DNA from: Stutzerimonas xanthomarina DSM 18231
Lineage (GTDB): Bacteria; Pseudomonadota; Gammaproteobacteria; Pseudomonadales; Pseudomonadaceae
Assembly: GCF_900129835.1 (NCBI RefSeq)
Contig: NZ_FQXA01000001.1
Span: 620,001 to 684,000, forward strand
Reading direction: 5' to 3'
Length of the DNA: 64,000 bases
This document shows, one piece after another, positions 55,305 to 64,000 of this stretch (position 1 is its first letter; each line of letters opens with the position of its first letter). The notes beneath the pieces are model-generated. The model worked only from the letters and a program-made list of their open reading frames with translations, had not been told where the DNA came from and searched no databases. A program made the position numbers and the translations under genes.

Positions 55305-57155
55305 TCAGAACAGACTGAGCTGATCGCCCGCCGGCTCGCTGGCCGGCATCGGCAGGCCATTCCCCTCGCCTGTGCGCTTCGTGTCGCCTGAGCTCAGCCT
55401 TTCAGCAAGTCCGGCCGCGCGCTCGGCGCGGGTGCTTACGGCCTCACCCAGACGCACCGGCAAAGCCCAGATCTCCACCTTGCGTTTGGCCCGAGTGATG
55501 CCGGTATAGAACAGCGAGCGCGTCAGCAGCGGGCTGGGCTGTTCCGGCAACGCCAGCAGCACCTCGGTGAACTCCGAGCCCTGGCTTTTGTGTACCGTCA
55601 TGGCGAAGGCGCTGTCATGGCTCGGCAGGCGCGCCGGGGCAAAGCCGCGATAGCCCTCGTCGCCCTCGAAGAACACCCGCAGGCCCTGCTCGGTTATAAG
55701 GCACAGGCCAATATCGCCGTTGAACAGGCCCAGGGCGTAGTCGTTCTGCCGGACCATCACCGCGCGGCCGGGGTACCAGCGTTCGCGGGCGGGCACACCG
55801 AGGCGACGCTTGAAGCGCGCTTCCAATGCCTCGCTGATGCCGGTGACGCCAAAGGCGCCTTCGCGCTGGGCAGTCAGCGCGCGGAAACCGTTGAAGGCCT
55901 CGAACGCGGCGGATGGATCGGTCTGGCGTGCGGCCTGCAGATAGGTCGAATAGCCCTGCTCCAGTCGCTCGATCAATGCGGCGGACGTTGGCGTGGCATT
56001 CCAGGCAAGATCGGCGCGCCCATCCTGCAGCAGCGCTACCGTGCCCTTGGCATCGCCGCCATTGATTCGCCGCGCCAGCTCGCCGATACCGCTGTCGCCG
56101 GCGAAGCGGTGGCTGTGGGTGAGCAGCACAACCGCATCGCCGAGGCGCGAGCGCGGCGTCTCGACCGGTACGGCCTGCCCGGTAATGCGTTGCAGATCGG
56201 TCGCGGCCTGACTATCGAAACCGCGCCCCTCACAGAGTTCAGCGAACACCGCGCCGGCCTCCACGGCGGCCAGCTGATCCTTGTCGCCGAGCAGGATCAG
56301 GCGCGCCTTCGGCGGCAGCGCAGCGACCAACTTGGCCATCAGCGCCAGATCGACCATCGATGCCTCATCCACCACCAGCACATCCAGCGCCAGCGGATGG
56401 GCCGCGTCATGGCGGACCTTCGGGCTGTCGCCGCGGCTGCCGAGCAGGCGGTGCAGTGTGCGCGCCTCGTCCGGCAGGGCGTCCTTGACGGCATCGCTGA
56501 CCGGCAGATCGGCCTTGGCGTTGCGGATTGCCTCGGCCATGCGCGCCGCCGCCTTGCCGGTCGGCGCCGCTAGACCAATGGCTAGGCGTTCGCCACCGGG
56601 CTGCTCCAACAGTGCGGCCAGCAGGCGCACAACCGTGGTGGTTTTGCCGGTGCCGGGCCCGCCGGAGATTACTGCCAAGCGGCGGCGTACCGCCTGGGCC
56701 GCGGCGAGGCGCTGCCAATCGGGGCTCTGCTGATTGAAGGCGAATAGCCGCGCCAGACTGTCGCTCAGCCGAGCCTCATCAACGTCAGGCGCGTCCACCG
56801 CCCGAGTCAGCAGCTGTTGCGCCAGCTGCTGTTCATAGGCTTGGTAACGGGCCAGGTAAAGCCGGTTGCCGACCAGGGTCAGCGGCGCGTAGTCGTCAGG
56901 CGCACCGATCAGCGAAGAGGCTTCGAGCTGTGCGCGCCAAACGGGCAGCGAGGGCATGCTGAGATCGGCGTCGGGCCAGGGCCGTCTGCCGGCCAGGCGT
57001 TCGAGCGGCAGGCAGACATCCCCGGACGCCAGCGCCTCGCAGCACAGGGCGGCGGCGAGCAGCACAGGCTCAGGAGTATCAGGCTCAAGGCGTTGCAGGC
57101 TGGCGACGAAGGCGCGCTCCAGGGGGCCGAGGGGTAACTCTGAACGAAGCGTCAT
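55305..57155 (-). CDS. recD: RecBCD enzyme alpha subunit RecD
   Basis: 5'-3' helicase subunit of RecBCD, the nuclease-helicase that processes double-strand breaks. The 616-residue protein has Walker A GGPGTGKTTT, motif II VVDEASMVD, GDKDQLAAVEAG, and the C-terminal TVHKSQGSEF and LFYTGITRAKRKVEIW. The N-terminal part (LPLGPLERAFVASLQRLEP) is the RecB-interacting domain. ATG 57155 (MTLRSELPLG) is chosen; the open frame runs upstream to 57587 only through the repeat-filled spacer. Confidence 0.95.
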   Translation of the reverse strand: MTLRSELPLGPLERAFVASLQRLEPDTPEPVLLAAALCCEALASGDVCLPLERLAGRRPWPDADLSMPSLPVWRAQLEASSLIGAPDDYAPLTLVGNRLYLARYQAYEQQLAQQLLTRAVDAPDVDEARLSDSLARLFAFNQQSPDWQRLAAAQAVRRRLAVISGGPGTGKTTTVVRLLAALLEQPGGERLAIGLAAPTGKAAARMAEAIRNAKADLPVSDAVKDALPDEARTLHRLLGSRGDSPKVRHDAAHPLALDVLVVDEASMVDLALMAKLVAALPPKARLILLGDKDQLAAVEAGAVFAELCEGRGFDSQAATDLQRITGQAVPVETPRSRLGDAVVLLTHSHRFAGDSGIGELARRINGGDAKGTVALLQDGRADLAWNATPTSAALIERLEQGYSTYLQAARQTDPSAAFEAFNGFRALTAQREGAFGVTGISEALEARFKRRLGVPARERWYPGRAVMVRQNDYALGLFNGDIGLCLITEQGLRVFFEGDEGYRGFAPARLPSHDSAFAMTVHKSQGSEFTEVLLALPEQPSPLLTRSLFYTGITRAKRKVEIWALPVRLGEAVSTRAERAAGLAERLSSGDTKRTGEGNGLPMPASEPAGDQLSLF

Positions 57156-57204
57156 CGGGTAGGCCTCGATACAGAAGGTGCCAGACCCAGACGGCGGTCC
57201 CAAG

Positions 57205-57286
57205 GGTGGGCTGAAGCGGAACGCCGCCCGGCCCACCCTACGAAGATATCCGGGCGCACCGCTCGTAGGGTGGGCTTCAGCCCACC
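57205..57286. repeat. Two GTAGGGTGGGC-family repeats upstream of recD
   Basis: The first unit (57205-57242) begins GGTGGGCTGAAGCGG and ends GGCCCACCCTACG, so it has a longer loop than usual. The second (57264-57286) is a standard CGTAGGG then TGGGCTTCAGCCCACC. They are in opposite orientation. Confidence 0.8.
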
Positions 57287-57395
57287 GATATGCCCGGCAG
57301 GATAAGCGTATTGAACTGACGCAAACTGCAATCCGACGGTTTCTACAAACCCCACGCGCATCACCGCCCCTCCTCGAACAGCGCATCGGGCCGAT

Positions 57396-57428
57396 CGTAG
57401 GGCGGGGGCAACCCGCCAAGCGTGCGGG
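57396..57428. repeat. Variant CGTAGGGCGGG repeat
   Basis: CGTAGGGCGGGGGCAACCCGCC followed by AAGCGTGCGGG. The arms GGCGGG / CCCGCC show a compensated change relative to the standard unit, which suggests the stem itself is conserved. Confidence 0.65.
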
Positions 57429-57462
57429 AAGGCAACGCCAGGTATTGGCATAGCAGCAAACA

Positions 57463-60400
57463 TCACTTGCCCTCCTCGAACAAACGATCCAGTGCGTCGA
57501 GCAGCGCATCATCCGGTCGCGCGAAATAAACGCCGGCTTCAGGCATGCCGCGCAAGAACAGGTAGAAAGCGCCGCCCAATTGATCATTTGTGAAATCAGT
57601 CAGACGCTGGCGCAGGAAGCGGCGTAGCGCCACCAGGTAGATCAGGTATTGCAGGTAGTAATGCTCGCCTGCCAGCGCCTGCAGCAGCCGTTCGCCGCCG
57701 TAGTAACTGGCGTCCGGGCCGAGCCAGTTGGATTTGTAGTCGGCGATGTACCAGCAGCCGTCGTGCTCGAAGGTCAGGTCGATAAAGCCCTTGAGGAAAC
57801 CCTTGAGGCTGTCGAACTCCAGCCGCGCCGCCGCTTCGCGCAAGGGTTCGGCGAGGCCGTTGGCCGGATCGACCAACAGGCTGCGCAGCCGCGTCACGTC
57901 CAGGTCCCGTACCGGGAAGGTGAAGCCGAGTTCGGGCAGGCGTCTGGCCGACTGCAACGCAGCGAGGGTCAGGCCGGCGCCATCCATATCGGTGTCGAGC
58001 ACCTTTTGCAGATGGCTGATGGCGATTTCCTTCCACTCCAGCGGCAGACCGTAGGCCTGCAAAGCGGGTTCGACCAGCGCCTCCAGCTCGCCTTTGCCGC
58101 GCGCCCAGTCTTCGAGGATCGCGTGCAGGCAGGTGCCGGCGCGCGCGCCCCGGGGAAACGCGAAGAAGCCACTGCCCGGCTCGCCGGCATCGGGGATGGC
58201 CAGGGCGTCGCGGTCGGGCGCTTCCATATGCATGCCGGCGGCAAGTCCGGAAAAGCTGCCGATCCGCCAGGCACTGTGCAGGCTGCGATTGAGCTGCGAC
58301 AGCTGCTGAGGCGGCGCGGCGCGGCCGGGGCCCTGTGCATTGGCTTCGCGCGACTCCAGCGGCAGGCAGGCCATATGACCGTCGCTTCCGTGCACCAGTC
58401 GCTCGATGGCCAGGCGAAGGCTGCCGCCGTTGAGATCGGCCAGATGATTGCCCAGCTCACTCAACGGTTGCTCGCCAGGCAGTTCGCGGCCGTGTAGCAG
58501 CCAGGCCAGGGCGCTGCTGTGCAGACCTTCGTCCGCTAGGCTGCCATCCTTTTTTGGTTTGCAGAGATTCACAGGCCCCCAGTGCAACCAGAGCAGGTCG
58601 CGCGCGCGGGTCAGGGCGACATAGGCCAGGCGCAGCTGCTCGGCAAACACCTCCTGACGGGCGCGTTCGAGGTGGTCTTCCAGCGCGTCGCTGCCGAGAT
58701 CCAGCAGCGGCTGGCCATTAGCATCGTGGCAACGGGCGCTGTCGCGGTTCTTGCCGAGCAGCTTGCCGTCCCAGAGAAAGGGGCAGAACACCAACGGATA
58801 TTCCAGGCCCTTGCTGGTATGGATGGTGACGATCTGCACCCGCTCGGCATCGCTTTCCAGGCGCAGCAGGGCTTCTTCGCCGGCGCCTTCGCTGCCGCGC
58901 TGCAGGTTGAACCAGGCGAGCAGCGGCTCAAGACCCGGGCGCAGCAGGCTTTCGGCTTGCAACAGTTCACCCAGATGCAAGAGGTTGGTCAGCCGACGTT
59001 CGCCATCGACACGCGCCAGCAGCCGTTCGGCCACCGCCTGCTCGTCGAGCCAGGCCCGGAATACGCGCATGAACCCCTGCTGCTGCCAGAGCTGGTGATA
59101 GCGCTCGGCGGCTTCGCGCTCGGCGTCCCACTGCTGCTGATCGTCCTGGCAACGAGCGAGATCGGCAGCGCTGCGGCCCAGTAGGCGCGTGGCCAGTGCA
59201 TAGCGCAGCAGCCCTTCGCGGCCGGGCTCGGCGTAGGCGGCCAGCACCGCGGCCAGCTCAGCCGCTTCCTCACTGCGCCAGACGCTGTCACGCCCGCGGC
59301 GCACGCTGGGCACACCGCGCGCCGCCAGCTCGTCGGCGATCATCCCGGCCTGGCGGTGGTTGGCCACCAGCACGGCAATGTCGCCACCTTTCAGAGGGGT
59401 GAACACGCCGTCCTTTTCGAAACCAGCACGGCCCTCTGCAGCGCCCGCCAGTTGCAGGGCGATACGCCGGGCAGTGTCGCTCGCCGCCAGTTGCGCGGCC
59501 TCGCCCTTGCCCAACGGATCGTCGCCCAGCCATACCAGCGACAGCGGCGCCGCCTCGCCCTCCTCCACCAGCCGCAAGCTCGCACGCGGCTTGTCGGCCG
59601 CGCCTACTGCTGGATAGCGCAGATCAGGTTGGGCGAACGGCTGCGGGTGGTCGAACAGCTGGTTCAGCGCGGCGATCAGCTCCGGCGTCGAGCGGTAATT
59701 GGTCGGCAGGTTGAAGGGCTCGCGATCGGCCTGCTGCTTGGCCGTCATATAGGTCGCCAGATCCGCCCCGCGGAAGGCGTAGATGGCCTGCTTGGGATCG
59801 CCGACGAAACACAGCGACGCCTCGCCCGCCTTGGCATAGATGCGGTTGAAGATGGCGTACTGGATCGGGTCGGTGTCCTGGAATTCGTCGATCAGCGCCA
59901 GCGGATAGGTCATGCGCAGCGAGGCCGCCAGGTCTTCCCCGACCGGGCCTTTCAGTGCCAGATCCAGACGATTGAGCAGATCATCGAAGGCCAAAAGCCG
60001 CTGCGCCGCTTTGCGCTCGGGCAGCTCACGGTTGAGCCGCTCCAGCAGTGCGACTTGCAAGGCGATCAGCCGTTGCTTGCCCGCTGGCAATGCCTCGGCC
60101 ACCTGATCGGCCAGCTCGTCCAGCGCATGGGCCAACTCGCACACCGGCGCGTCGAAGCCCTTCTTGCAGGCCTTGCTCAAGGCGCGCACGCCGAACTTGG
60201 CCGCGCCATCGGGTAGATCGAACATCACGGCCGGGTCGGCAAAATAGGCGTCGAGCTCGCTCCGCCAGGGCTCGAACTTAATGCCTTTGTGGGTGCTTTG
60301 GCTGAGCCCACCGTGGGCCTGAAGCTCGGCGATCCAGGCGGTACCCGCTTGCTTCCACAAATCGGCGGCGCGTTGCCAGGCGGCCTCGACTGGACGCAGG

Positions 60401-61011
60401 TCGGCGGCGACCGGCGCACCCTGCGGCTCGACGCGCAGATAGGGCTTGCCCAGATGACTACGCAAGCGCTGACGTAACCACAGCGGCGTGATCCGGCTCT
60501 TGGCCAGGAAGCGCGCCCAGGCCGGGTCGGCATCGGCCAATTCGCTGCGCCAGGCGTTGGCGAGCAGCGCGTCAATAATCTCGCGGTCATCGGCGGTCAG
60601 CTCACTGTCGAAATCGCCCCCGGCCTCGAAGGCGGCGTCCTGCAAGGCGCGCTGGCAGAAGCCGTGAATCGTGAAGATCGCCGCCTCGTCGAAGCCATGC
60701 ACCGCCAGCAACAGGCGACGGCGCGAGGCTTCGTCCGGGTAGCGGGCGTGGAGGCAGTTGAGGAAATCGTCGCTGCTCGGCGTGCCTTCATAGACCGCCA
60801 GCAGGTCGGCCAGCCGCGCGCGGATGCGCTCACGTAGTTCAGCAGTGGCGGCGCTGGTGTAGGTGACCACGAGGATCTGCCCCACCGATAGCTGCCGCTC
60901 CAGCAGCAGGCGGGCGTAGAGCGCGGTGAGCGTCCAGGTCTTGCCGGTGCCGGCGCTGGCCTCGATCAGCGAGCGGCCGTCGAAGGGCGAGTCGAGCAGG
61001 TCGAGTTTCAT
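57463..61011 (-). CDS. recB: RecBCD enzyme beta subunit RecB
   Basis: 3'-5' helicase and nuclease subunit of RecBCD, 1182 residues, the usual size. Helicase motifs: Walker A EASAGTGKTWTLTALYARL near the N-terminus, LALIDEFQDTDPIQ and GDPKQAIYAFRGADLATY, IHTSKGLEYPLVFCPFLW and YVALTRARDLLWLHW. The C-terminal nuclease site is complete: Asp1078 in GFIDLTF, Asp1091 and Lys1093 in ADYKSN, with the 13-residue spacing of E. coli Asp1067/Asp1080/Lys1082. ATG 61011 overlaps the recC stop by four bases. Confidence 0.97.
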   Translation of the reverse strand: MKLDLLDSPFDGRSLIEASAGTGKTWTLTALYARLLLERQLSVGQILVVTYTSAATAELRERIRARLADLLAVYEGTPSSDDFLNCLHARYPDEASRRRLLLAVHGFDEAAIFTIHGFCQRALQDAAFEAGGDFDSELTADDREIIDALLANAWRSELADADPAWARFLAKSRITPLWLRQRLRSHLGKPYLRVEPQGAPVAADLRPVEAAWQRAADLWKQAGTAWIAELQAHGGLSQSTHKGIKFEPWRSELDAYFADPAVMFDLPDGAAKFGVRALSKACKKGFDAPVCELAHALDELADQVAEALPAGKQRLIALQVALLERLNRELPERKAAQRLLAFDDLLNRLDLALKGPVGEDLAASLRMTYPLALIDEFQDTDPIQYAIFNRIYAKAGEASLCFVGDPKQAIYAFRGADLATYMTAKQQADREPFNLPTNYRSTPELIAALNQLFDHPQPFAQPDLRYPAVGAADKPRASLRLVEEGEAAPLSLVWLGDDPLGKGEAAQLAASDTARRIALQLAGAAEGRAGFEKDGVFTPLKGGDIAVLVANHRQAGMIADELAARGVPSVRRGRDSVWRSEEAAELAAVLAAYAEPGREGLLRYALATRLLGRSAADLARCQDDQQQWDAEREAAERYHQLWQQQGFMRVFRAWLDEQAVAERLLARVDGERRLTNLLHLGELLQAESLLRPGLEPLLAWFNLQRGSEGAGEEALLRLESDAERVQIVTIHTSKGLEYPLVFCPFLWDGKLLGKNRDSARCHDANGQPLLDLGSDALEDHLERARQEVFAEQLRLAYVALTRARDLLWLHWGPVNLCKPKKDGSLADEGLHSSALAWLLHGRELPGEQPLSELGNHLADLNGGSLRLAIERLVHGSDGHMACLPLESREANAQGPGRAAPPQQLSQLNRSLHSAWRIGSFSGLAAGMHMEAPDRDALAIPDAGEPGSGFFAFPRGARAGTCLHAILEDWARGKGELEALVEPALQAYGLPLEWKEIAISHLQKVLDTDMDGAGLTLAALQSARRLPELGFTFPVRDLDVTRLRSLLVDPANGLAEPLREAAARLEFDSLKGFLKGFIDLTFEHDGCWYIADYKSNWLGPDASYYGGERLLQALAGEHYYLQYLIYLVALRRFLRQRLTDFTNDQLGGAFYLFLRGMPEAGVYFARPDDALLDALDRLFEEGK

Positions 61012-64000
61012 GCTTCCTCCTCGTCTTGCGCCAAGGCATCCAGCGCAGGGCCGATCAATTCCTGAGCCAGTGTTTCGAAGCGCTGGTCCAGCGGATCGCG
61101 GTCGCGGAAGGCCAAGGCGTTCCAGGGGTCTTCGGCTTCGGCGGCGATGGGGCTGAATTCTGCGCCGAGCCAAGCTTCGCGGGCGCGCTTGCGGGCGCAG
61201 TCGAGCGGTTCACTGCCGCGGGCCGGCTTGCGATAGCCCTTGGCGAAGGCATGGCTGCTACGCGGCAGCAACGGCAGCGGTTCGCGGATGGCGCAGCGAT
61301 AGGCGGCGAGCCAGGGTTCCAGCAGTTCGGCCGCGTTCGACAACGGCCCCAGCTGCCAGTCACCGGCGGGCGATAGCATCAGGCTGTGGCGCTCGATACC
61401 GGGCGTGGCGGACAGGTTGAGCAGCAGATGGCGCAGCCAGAACGGCGGCAGATCCCACTCGCCGAGGCGGCCGAGCTTCCAGCCGAACAGCCCGGCCGGG
61501 GTCACGCCGTCGAGCCAGCCATGCACGCGTACGCCGGCCAGGGTGATGTCCACCGGCAGCGGCTCGGGCACCGCGTCCGGGCGCAGTTCGAACAGGCGCG
61601 GCGCGAAGGCACGCACCGGCCCGCGCAGCTTGCCCCACAGCGCCTGGCCCAACTCGCCCGTCGGCAACCAACCTGCGGCGCAGGCCATACGTCGTTCGTC
61701 TTCATCACTCCAGCCGTGCTCCATCGCCTGCAGTGACAGACGCCGCAGGCCGTTCCAGGCCGGCATCTCCAGATCGAAGGGCTCGTCGCTGGCGAGCGAT
61801 TCCTGATCGTCAGCCAGGCGCAAACCGAGGCGCTGCTCGAGCAGAAAGCGCGCCGGATGACGGAAGCACTGCAACAGCTGCGACGGTTCGATGGTCAGCC
61901 AGGCCTCGTCCGGCTCGGCGAGCAGGCTGGCGAAGGGTTGCGGCTGAGTCTGCGGCGGCTCGGCCAGGCGCTGGGCGGCGCGGAACCAGGGCAGCGAAAA
62001 ACCCGCACAGGGCGCGTCGCCGAAATTGCGTGGAGAAAACGGCTGTAATGGGTGGGCGACAAGGATCTTCTGGCTAACCGTCTTAGGCGCAGGCTCGTTG
62101 GCGCTCTTGGATGCCAGAGCAGCAGGCGGCAACACGGCGGTCATATCGACCGCTTCGAGCACTTCGCTGAGCAACACTGAAGGCGGCAGCACCGCGTTGT
62201 CCCGCGGGTCGCGGCCGACATAGGACAGGTACAGCGCCTCTCGCGCCGAGAGCAGGGTTTCCAGCAGCAGGTAGCGATCATCGAGGCGTCGCGCACGGTC
62301 GCCGCGGCGCGGGTGGCGGCCGATCAGATCGAAGCCCGAAGGCGGTGTGCGCCGCGGGAAGGCGCCGTCGTCCAAGCCGAGCAGGCAGACCACACGGAAC
62401 GGCAGGCTGCGCATCGGCACCATGGTGCAGAAGGTCACCGCGCCGGTAAGAAAGCCCGAGGCGCCGCCGCCCTGCTGCAAGGCGGCGCTGAGCTGCTGGT
62501 GCACCAGTTCTAGCTCGATGGGTCGCGTCAGGTCCGCGGCCTGGGCCTGATCGCGCAACGCCGCGCAGGCCTGGGACAACAAGAGCAGCGTATCGCCGGC
62601 TTCGCGCTCGTCGAACAGGGTGTCGATCAGGACTTGCAAGTCATCCGCCCACTCGGCCAACGGACGCGGCCGGGCGAGCTGGTCGGCCAGCGTGCCGAGC
62701 CGATCGACGAATTCCACCAGCCGCCCCAGCAACTGCCCGCGTGCCCCTTCCAGGGCATCCAATGGCCAATGCTCGCCGAGCAGTGGCGCGTGGTCGCCAG
62801 CCAGTTGCGGCGGCGCGGCAAAGCCCAGCAGCAGGCGGTCCAGCCCCTGGCGCCAGGTGAAGGCCGATTCGTCCGGCAGGCCGAGACGCGCTCGCTGGCT
62901 GCCGTCACGACCCCAACGCACGCCGGCTTCGCGTAGCCAGTCGCGCAGCAGCGGCAGGTCTTCGCTTTCGATCCCGGCGCGACGCGCGATGGCCGGCTGC
63001 TCCAGCCAGGCTAGGATTTCCTCTGCGGCAAAACGACTCTGCGCCAGCATCAGCAATTCAAGGAAGGCCTCGATCAGCGGCATTTCGGCACGCAGGCTGC
63101 GGTCAGCGAGGCTGTAGGGAATCCGCGGACTGCCCTCGCGCTGGGCGAATACGGCTTCGATAAAGGGCGCGTAGCGCTCGATATCCGGGGTCAGCACCAC
63201 GACCTGATCGGGCGTCAGCGCCGGGTTGGCAGCGAAGCGCGCCAGCAGCTGGTCATGCAGGATCTCCACCTCGCGCAGCGGCGAGTGGGCGATATGCACT
63301 TCCAGCGAGCGGTCTTTCTCGGTCAGCGTGATGCGCTCATCGGGCTGCCGGGTACGCAGGCGCAGGATGTCGTTCTGCAGGGCGTGCAGCAGGCTGTCGT
63401 CGCGCAGGTCTTCATCTTCGGAATACAGGCCGAACTCCTGGCTGCCCTCGCTGGCGGTCAGGCTGAACAGGGAATCGAAGAAGTCCCGGCCCTGCTTGCC
63501 GAGACTGGCCAGCAGCGGATGGCCGACATCGAGATACCAATCATCAGCGCCGCTCTCGGGCTGGCGCGCCAATTCACGAATATCGCGAATCTCGCCCCAG
63601 GCTTCGCGGCTTGGGTTGAGCGCGCAGACTACCACGTCGATATGTCGCGCCAGACCATCGAGCACGCGCAGGTGGTGCGGCGGCAGGCTGCTGATGCCGA
63701 ACACCAGCAGGCGCTCGGGCAGGCCGGGCAAGGGTTCGTCGCTGTAGAGCCGCTGCAGCAGATCGTCGAGCAGCCGCGCGCGGTGCGGATGGCCGTCCTT
63801 GGTCAGCTCGCGCCAGAGGAGCGCCTGCCAGCCTTCATCCGGGCCGAGATCGAAGGTGTCGCCACGCTCCCAGGCGGCCAGCCAGTCGTCGCGATAGAGC
63901 AGGTATTGGTCGAAGACGTCGGCGATCTTGGCCGCCAGCGACAGCCGCCGGCGCTCATCGCCACCGTCGAGGTACTGCGCCAGACGCGGCGCCAGCTCGA
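61008..64000 (-). CDS. recC: RecBCD enzyme gamma subunit RecC (5' end outside window)
   Basis: Chi-recognition and scaffold subunit of RecBCD. The frame is open from the window edge to the stop at 61008, giving about 997 visible codons; the N-terminal part is missing. RecC segments include LLVFGISSLPPHHLRVLDGLARHIDVVVCALNPS, DDLLQRLYSDEPLPGLP just upstream, VVVLTPDIERYAPFIEAVF, MRSLPFRVVCLLGLDDGAFPR and PARFLLEQRLGLRL. It shares an ATGA overlap with recB. Confidence 0.95.
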   Translation of the reverse strand, partial: ELAPRLAQYLDGGDERRRLSLAAKIADVFDQYLLYRDDWLAAWERGDTFDLGPDEGWQALLWRELTKDGHPHRARLLDDLLQRLYSDEPLPGLPERLLVFGISSLPPHHLRVLDGLARHIDVVVCALNPSREAWGEIRDIRELARQPESGADDWYLDVGHPLLASLGKQGRDFFDSLFSLTASEGSQEFGLYSEDEDLRDDSLLHALQNDILRLRTRQPDERITLTEKDRSLEVHIAHSPLREVEILHDQLLARFAANPALTPDQVVVLTPDIERYAPFIEAVFAQREGSPRIPYSLADRSLRAEMPLIEAFLELLMLAQSRFAAEEILAWLEQPAIARRAGIESEDLPLLRDWLREAGVRWGRDGSQRARLGLPDESAFTWRQGLDRLLLGFAAPPQLAGDHAPLLGEHWPLDALEGARGQLLGRLVEFVDRLGTLADQLARPRPLAEWADDLQVLIDTLFDEREAGDTLLLLSQACAALRDQAQAADLTRPIELELVHQQLSAALQQGGGASGFLTGAVTFCTMVPMRSLPFRVVCLLGLDDGAFPRRTPPSGFDLIGRHPRRGDRARRLDDRYLLLETLLSAREALYLSYVGRDPRDNAVLPPSVLLSEVLEAVDMTAVLPPAALASKSANEPAPKTVSQKILVAHPLQPFSPRNFGDAPCAGFSLPWFRAAQRLAEPPQTQPQPFASLLAEPDEAWLTIEPSQLLQCFRHPARFLLEQRLGLRLADDQESLASDEPFDLEMPAWNGLRRLSLQAMEHGWSDEDERRMACAAGWLPTGELGQALWGKLRGPVRAFAPRLFELRPDAVPEPLPVDITLAGVRVHGWLDGVTPAGLFGWKLGRLGEWDLPPFWLRHLLLNLSATPGIERHSLMLSPAGDWQLGPLSNAAELLEPWLAAYRCAIREPLPLLPRSSHAFAKGYRKPARGSEPLDCARKRAREAWLGAEFSPIAAEAEDPWNALAFRDRDPLDQRFETLAQELIGPALDALAQDEEEA

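Larger units (their letters stand above)
57156..57462. other. Spacer between recB and recD
   Basis: 307 bases without a gene, in a cluster where recB and recC overlap by four bases. It contains GTAGGGTGGGC-family repeats at 57205-57242, 57264-57286 and 57396-57428. Confidence 0.75.

Overview
The window is ordinary chromosomal DNA of a high-GC gammaproteobacterium in the Pseudomonadaceae, most like the Pseudomonas (Stutzerimonas) stutzeri group. That placement is an inference from protein similarity as I remember it and from gene order: thiG-thiS-DUF423-mtgA-rpoH-ftsX-ftsE-ftsY-two M16 peptidases-rsmD-hydrolase-TetR-aldehyde dehydrogenase-GMC oxidoreductase-coaD-fdx-mutM-ilvD-folA-glpQ follows, from memory, the PA0381 to PA0347 stretch of P. 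aeruginosa. No prophage, insertion sequence, CRISPR array, rRNA or tRNA was seen. Genes are densely packed, many with 4 to 8 base overlaps.

Layout. 1-2.2 kb: thiamine (thiG, thiS), a DUF423 membrane protein and the glycosyltransferase mtgA. 2.3-4.9 kb: a CHASE hybrid sensor kinase. 5.0-8.9 kb, minus strand: rpoH, ftsX, ftsE, ftsY. 9.2-13.8 kb: an active/inactive M16 peptidase pair, rsmD and a YheT-like hydrolase. 13.8-18.2 kb: a laoR-laoC-laoB-laoA-type cluster for long-chain alcohol oxidation, with a candidate LaoR operator between the -35 and -10 boxes. 18.3-26.1 kb: coaD, ferredoxin, a small secreted or membrane protein, mutM, an HDOD protein, pfpI, rlmI and ilvD. 26.1-33.9 kb: a DUF4153 membrane protein, an NCS2 permease, an FAD oxidoreductase, a phosphodiesterase, a YitT protein, folA and glpQ.

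34-38.4 kb: a class III CoA-transferase divergent from a complete tctCBA-type tripartite transporter, suggesting uptake and CoA activation of an organic acid. 38.4-41.5 kb: a DUF2868 membrane protein and a DUF3482-type GTPase, split by a repeat-rich spacer. 41.7-43.6 kb: an EamA transporter divergent from a LysR regulator. 43.8-51.0 kb, minus strand: pstS-pstC-pstA-pstB-phoU, with Pho-box-like arrays in front of both pstS and pstC. 51.1-55.2 kb: a thioesterase, a diguanylate cyclase, an AEC transporter, an orphan periplasmic binding protein and a small membrane protein. 55.3-64 kb, minus strand: recD, recB and the 3' part of recC.

The most distinctive non-coding feature is a family of short palindromes (GTAGGGTGGGC...GCCCACC and relatives) in almost every larger intergenic gap of the right half, including inside the pst, recBCD and DUF2868/GTPase gene groups. 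I found no clearly new multi-gene system. The best leads are regulatory: two near-identical 15-base palindromes at the same distance from two start codons, the LaoR operator candidate, the double Pho control of pst, and an 86-base cruciform between pstB and phoU.
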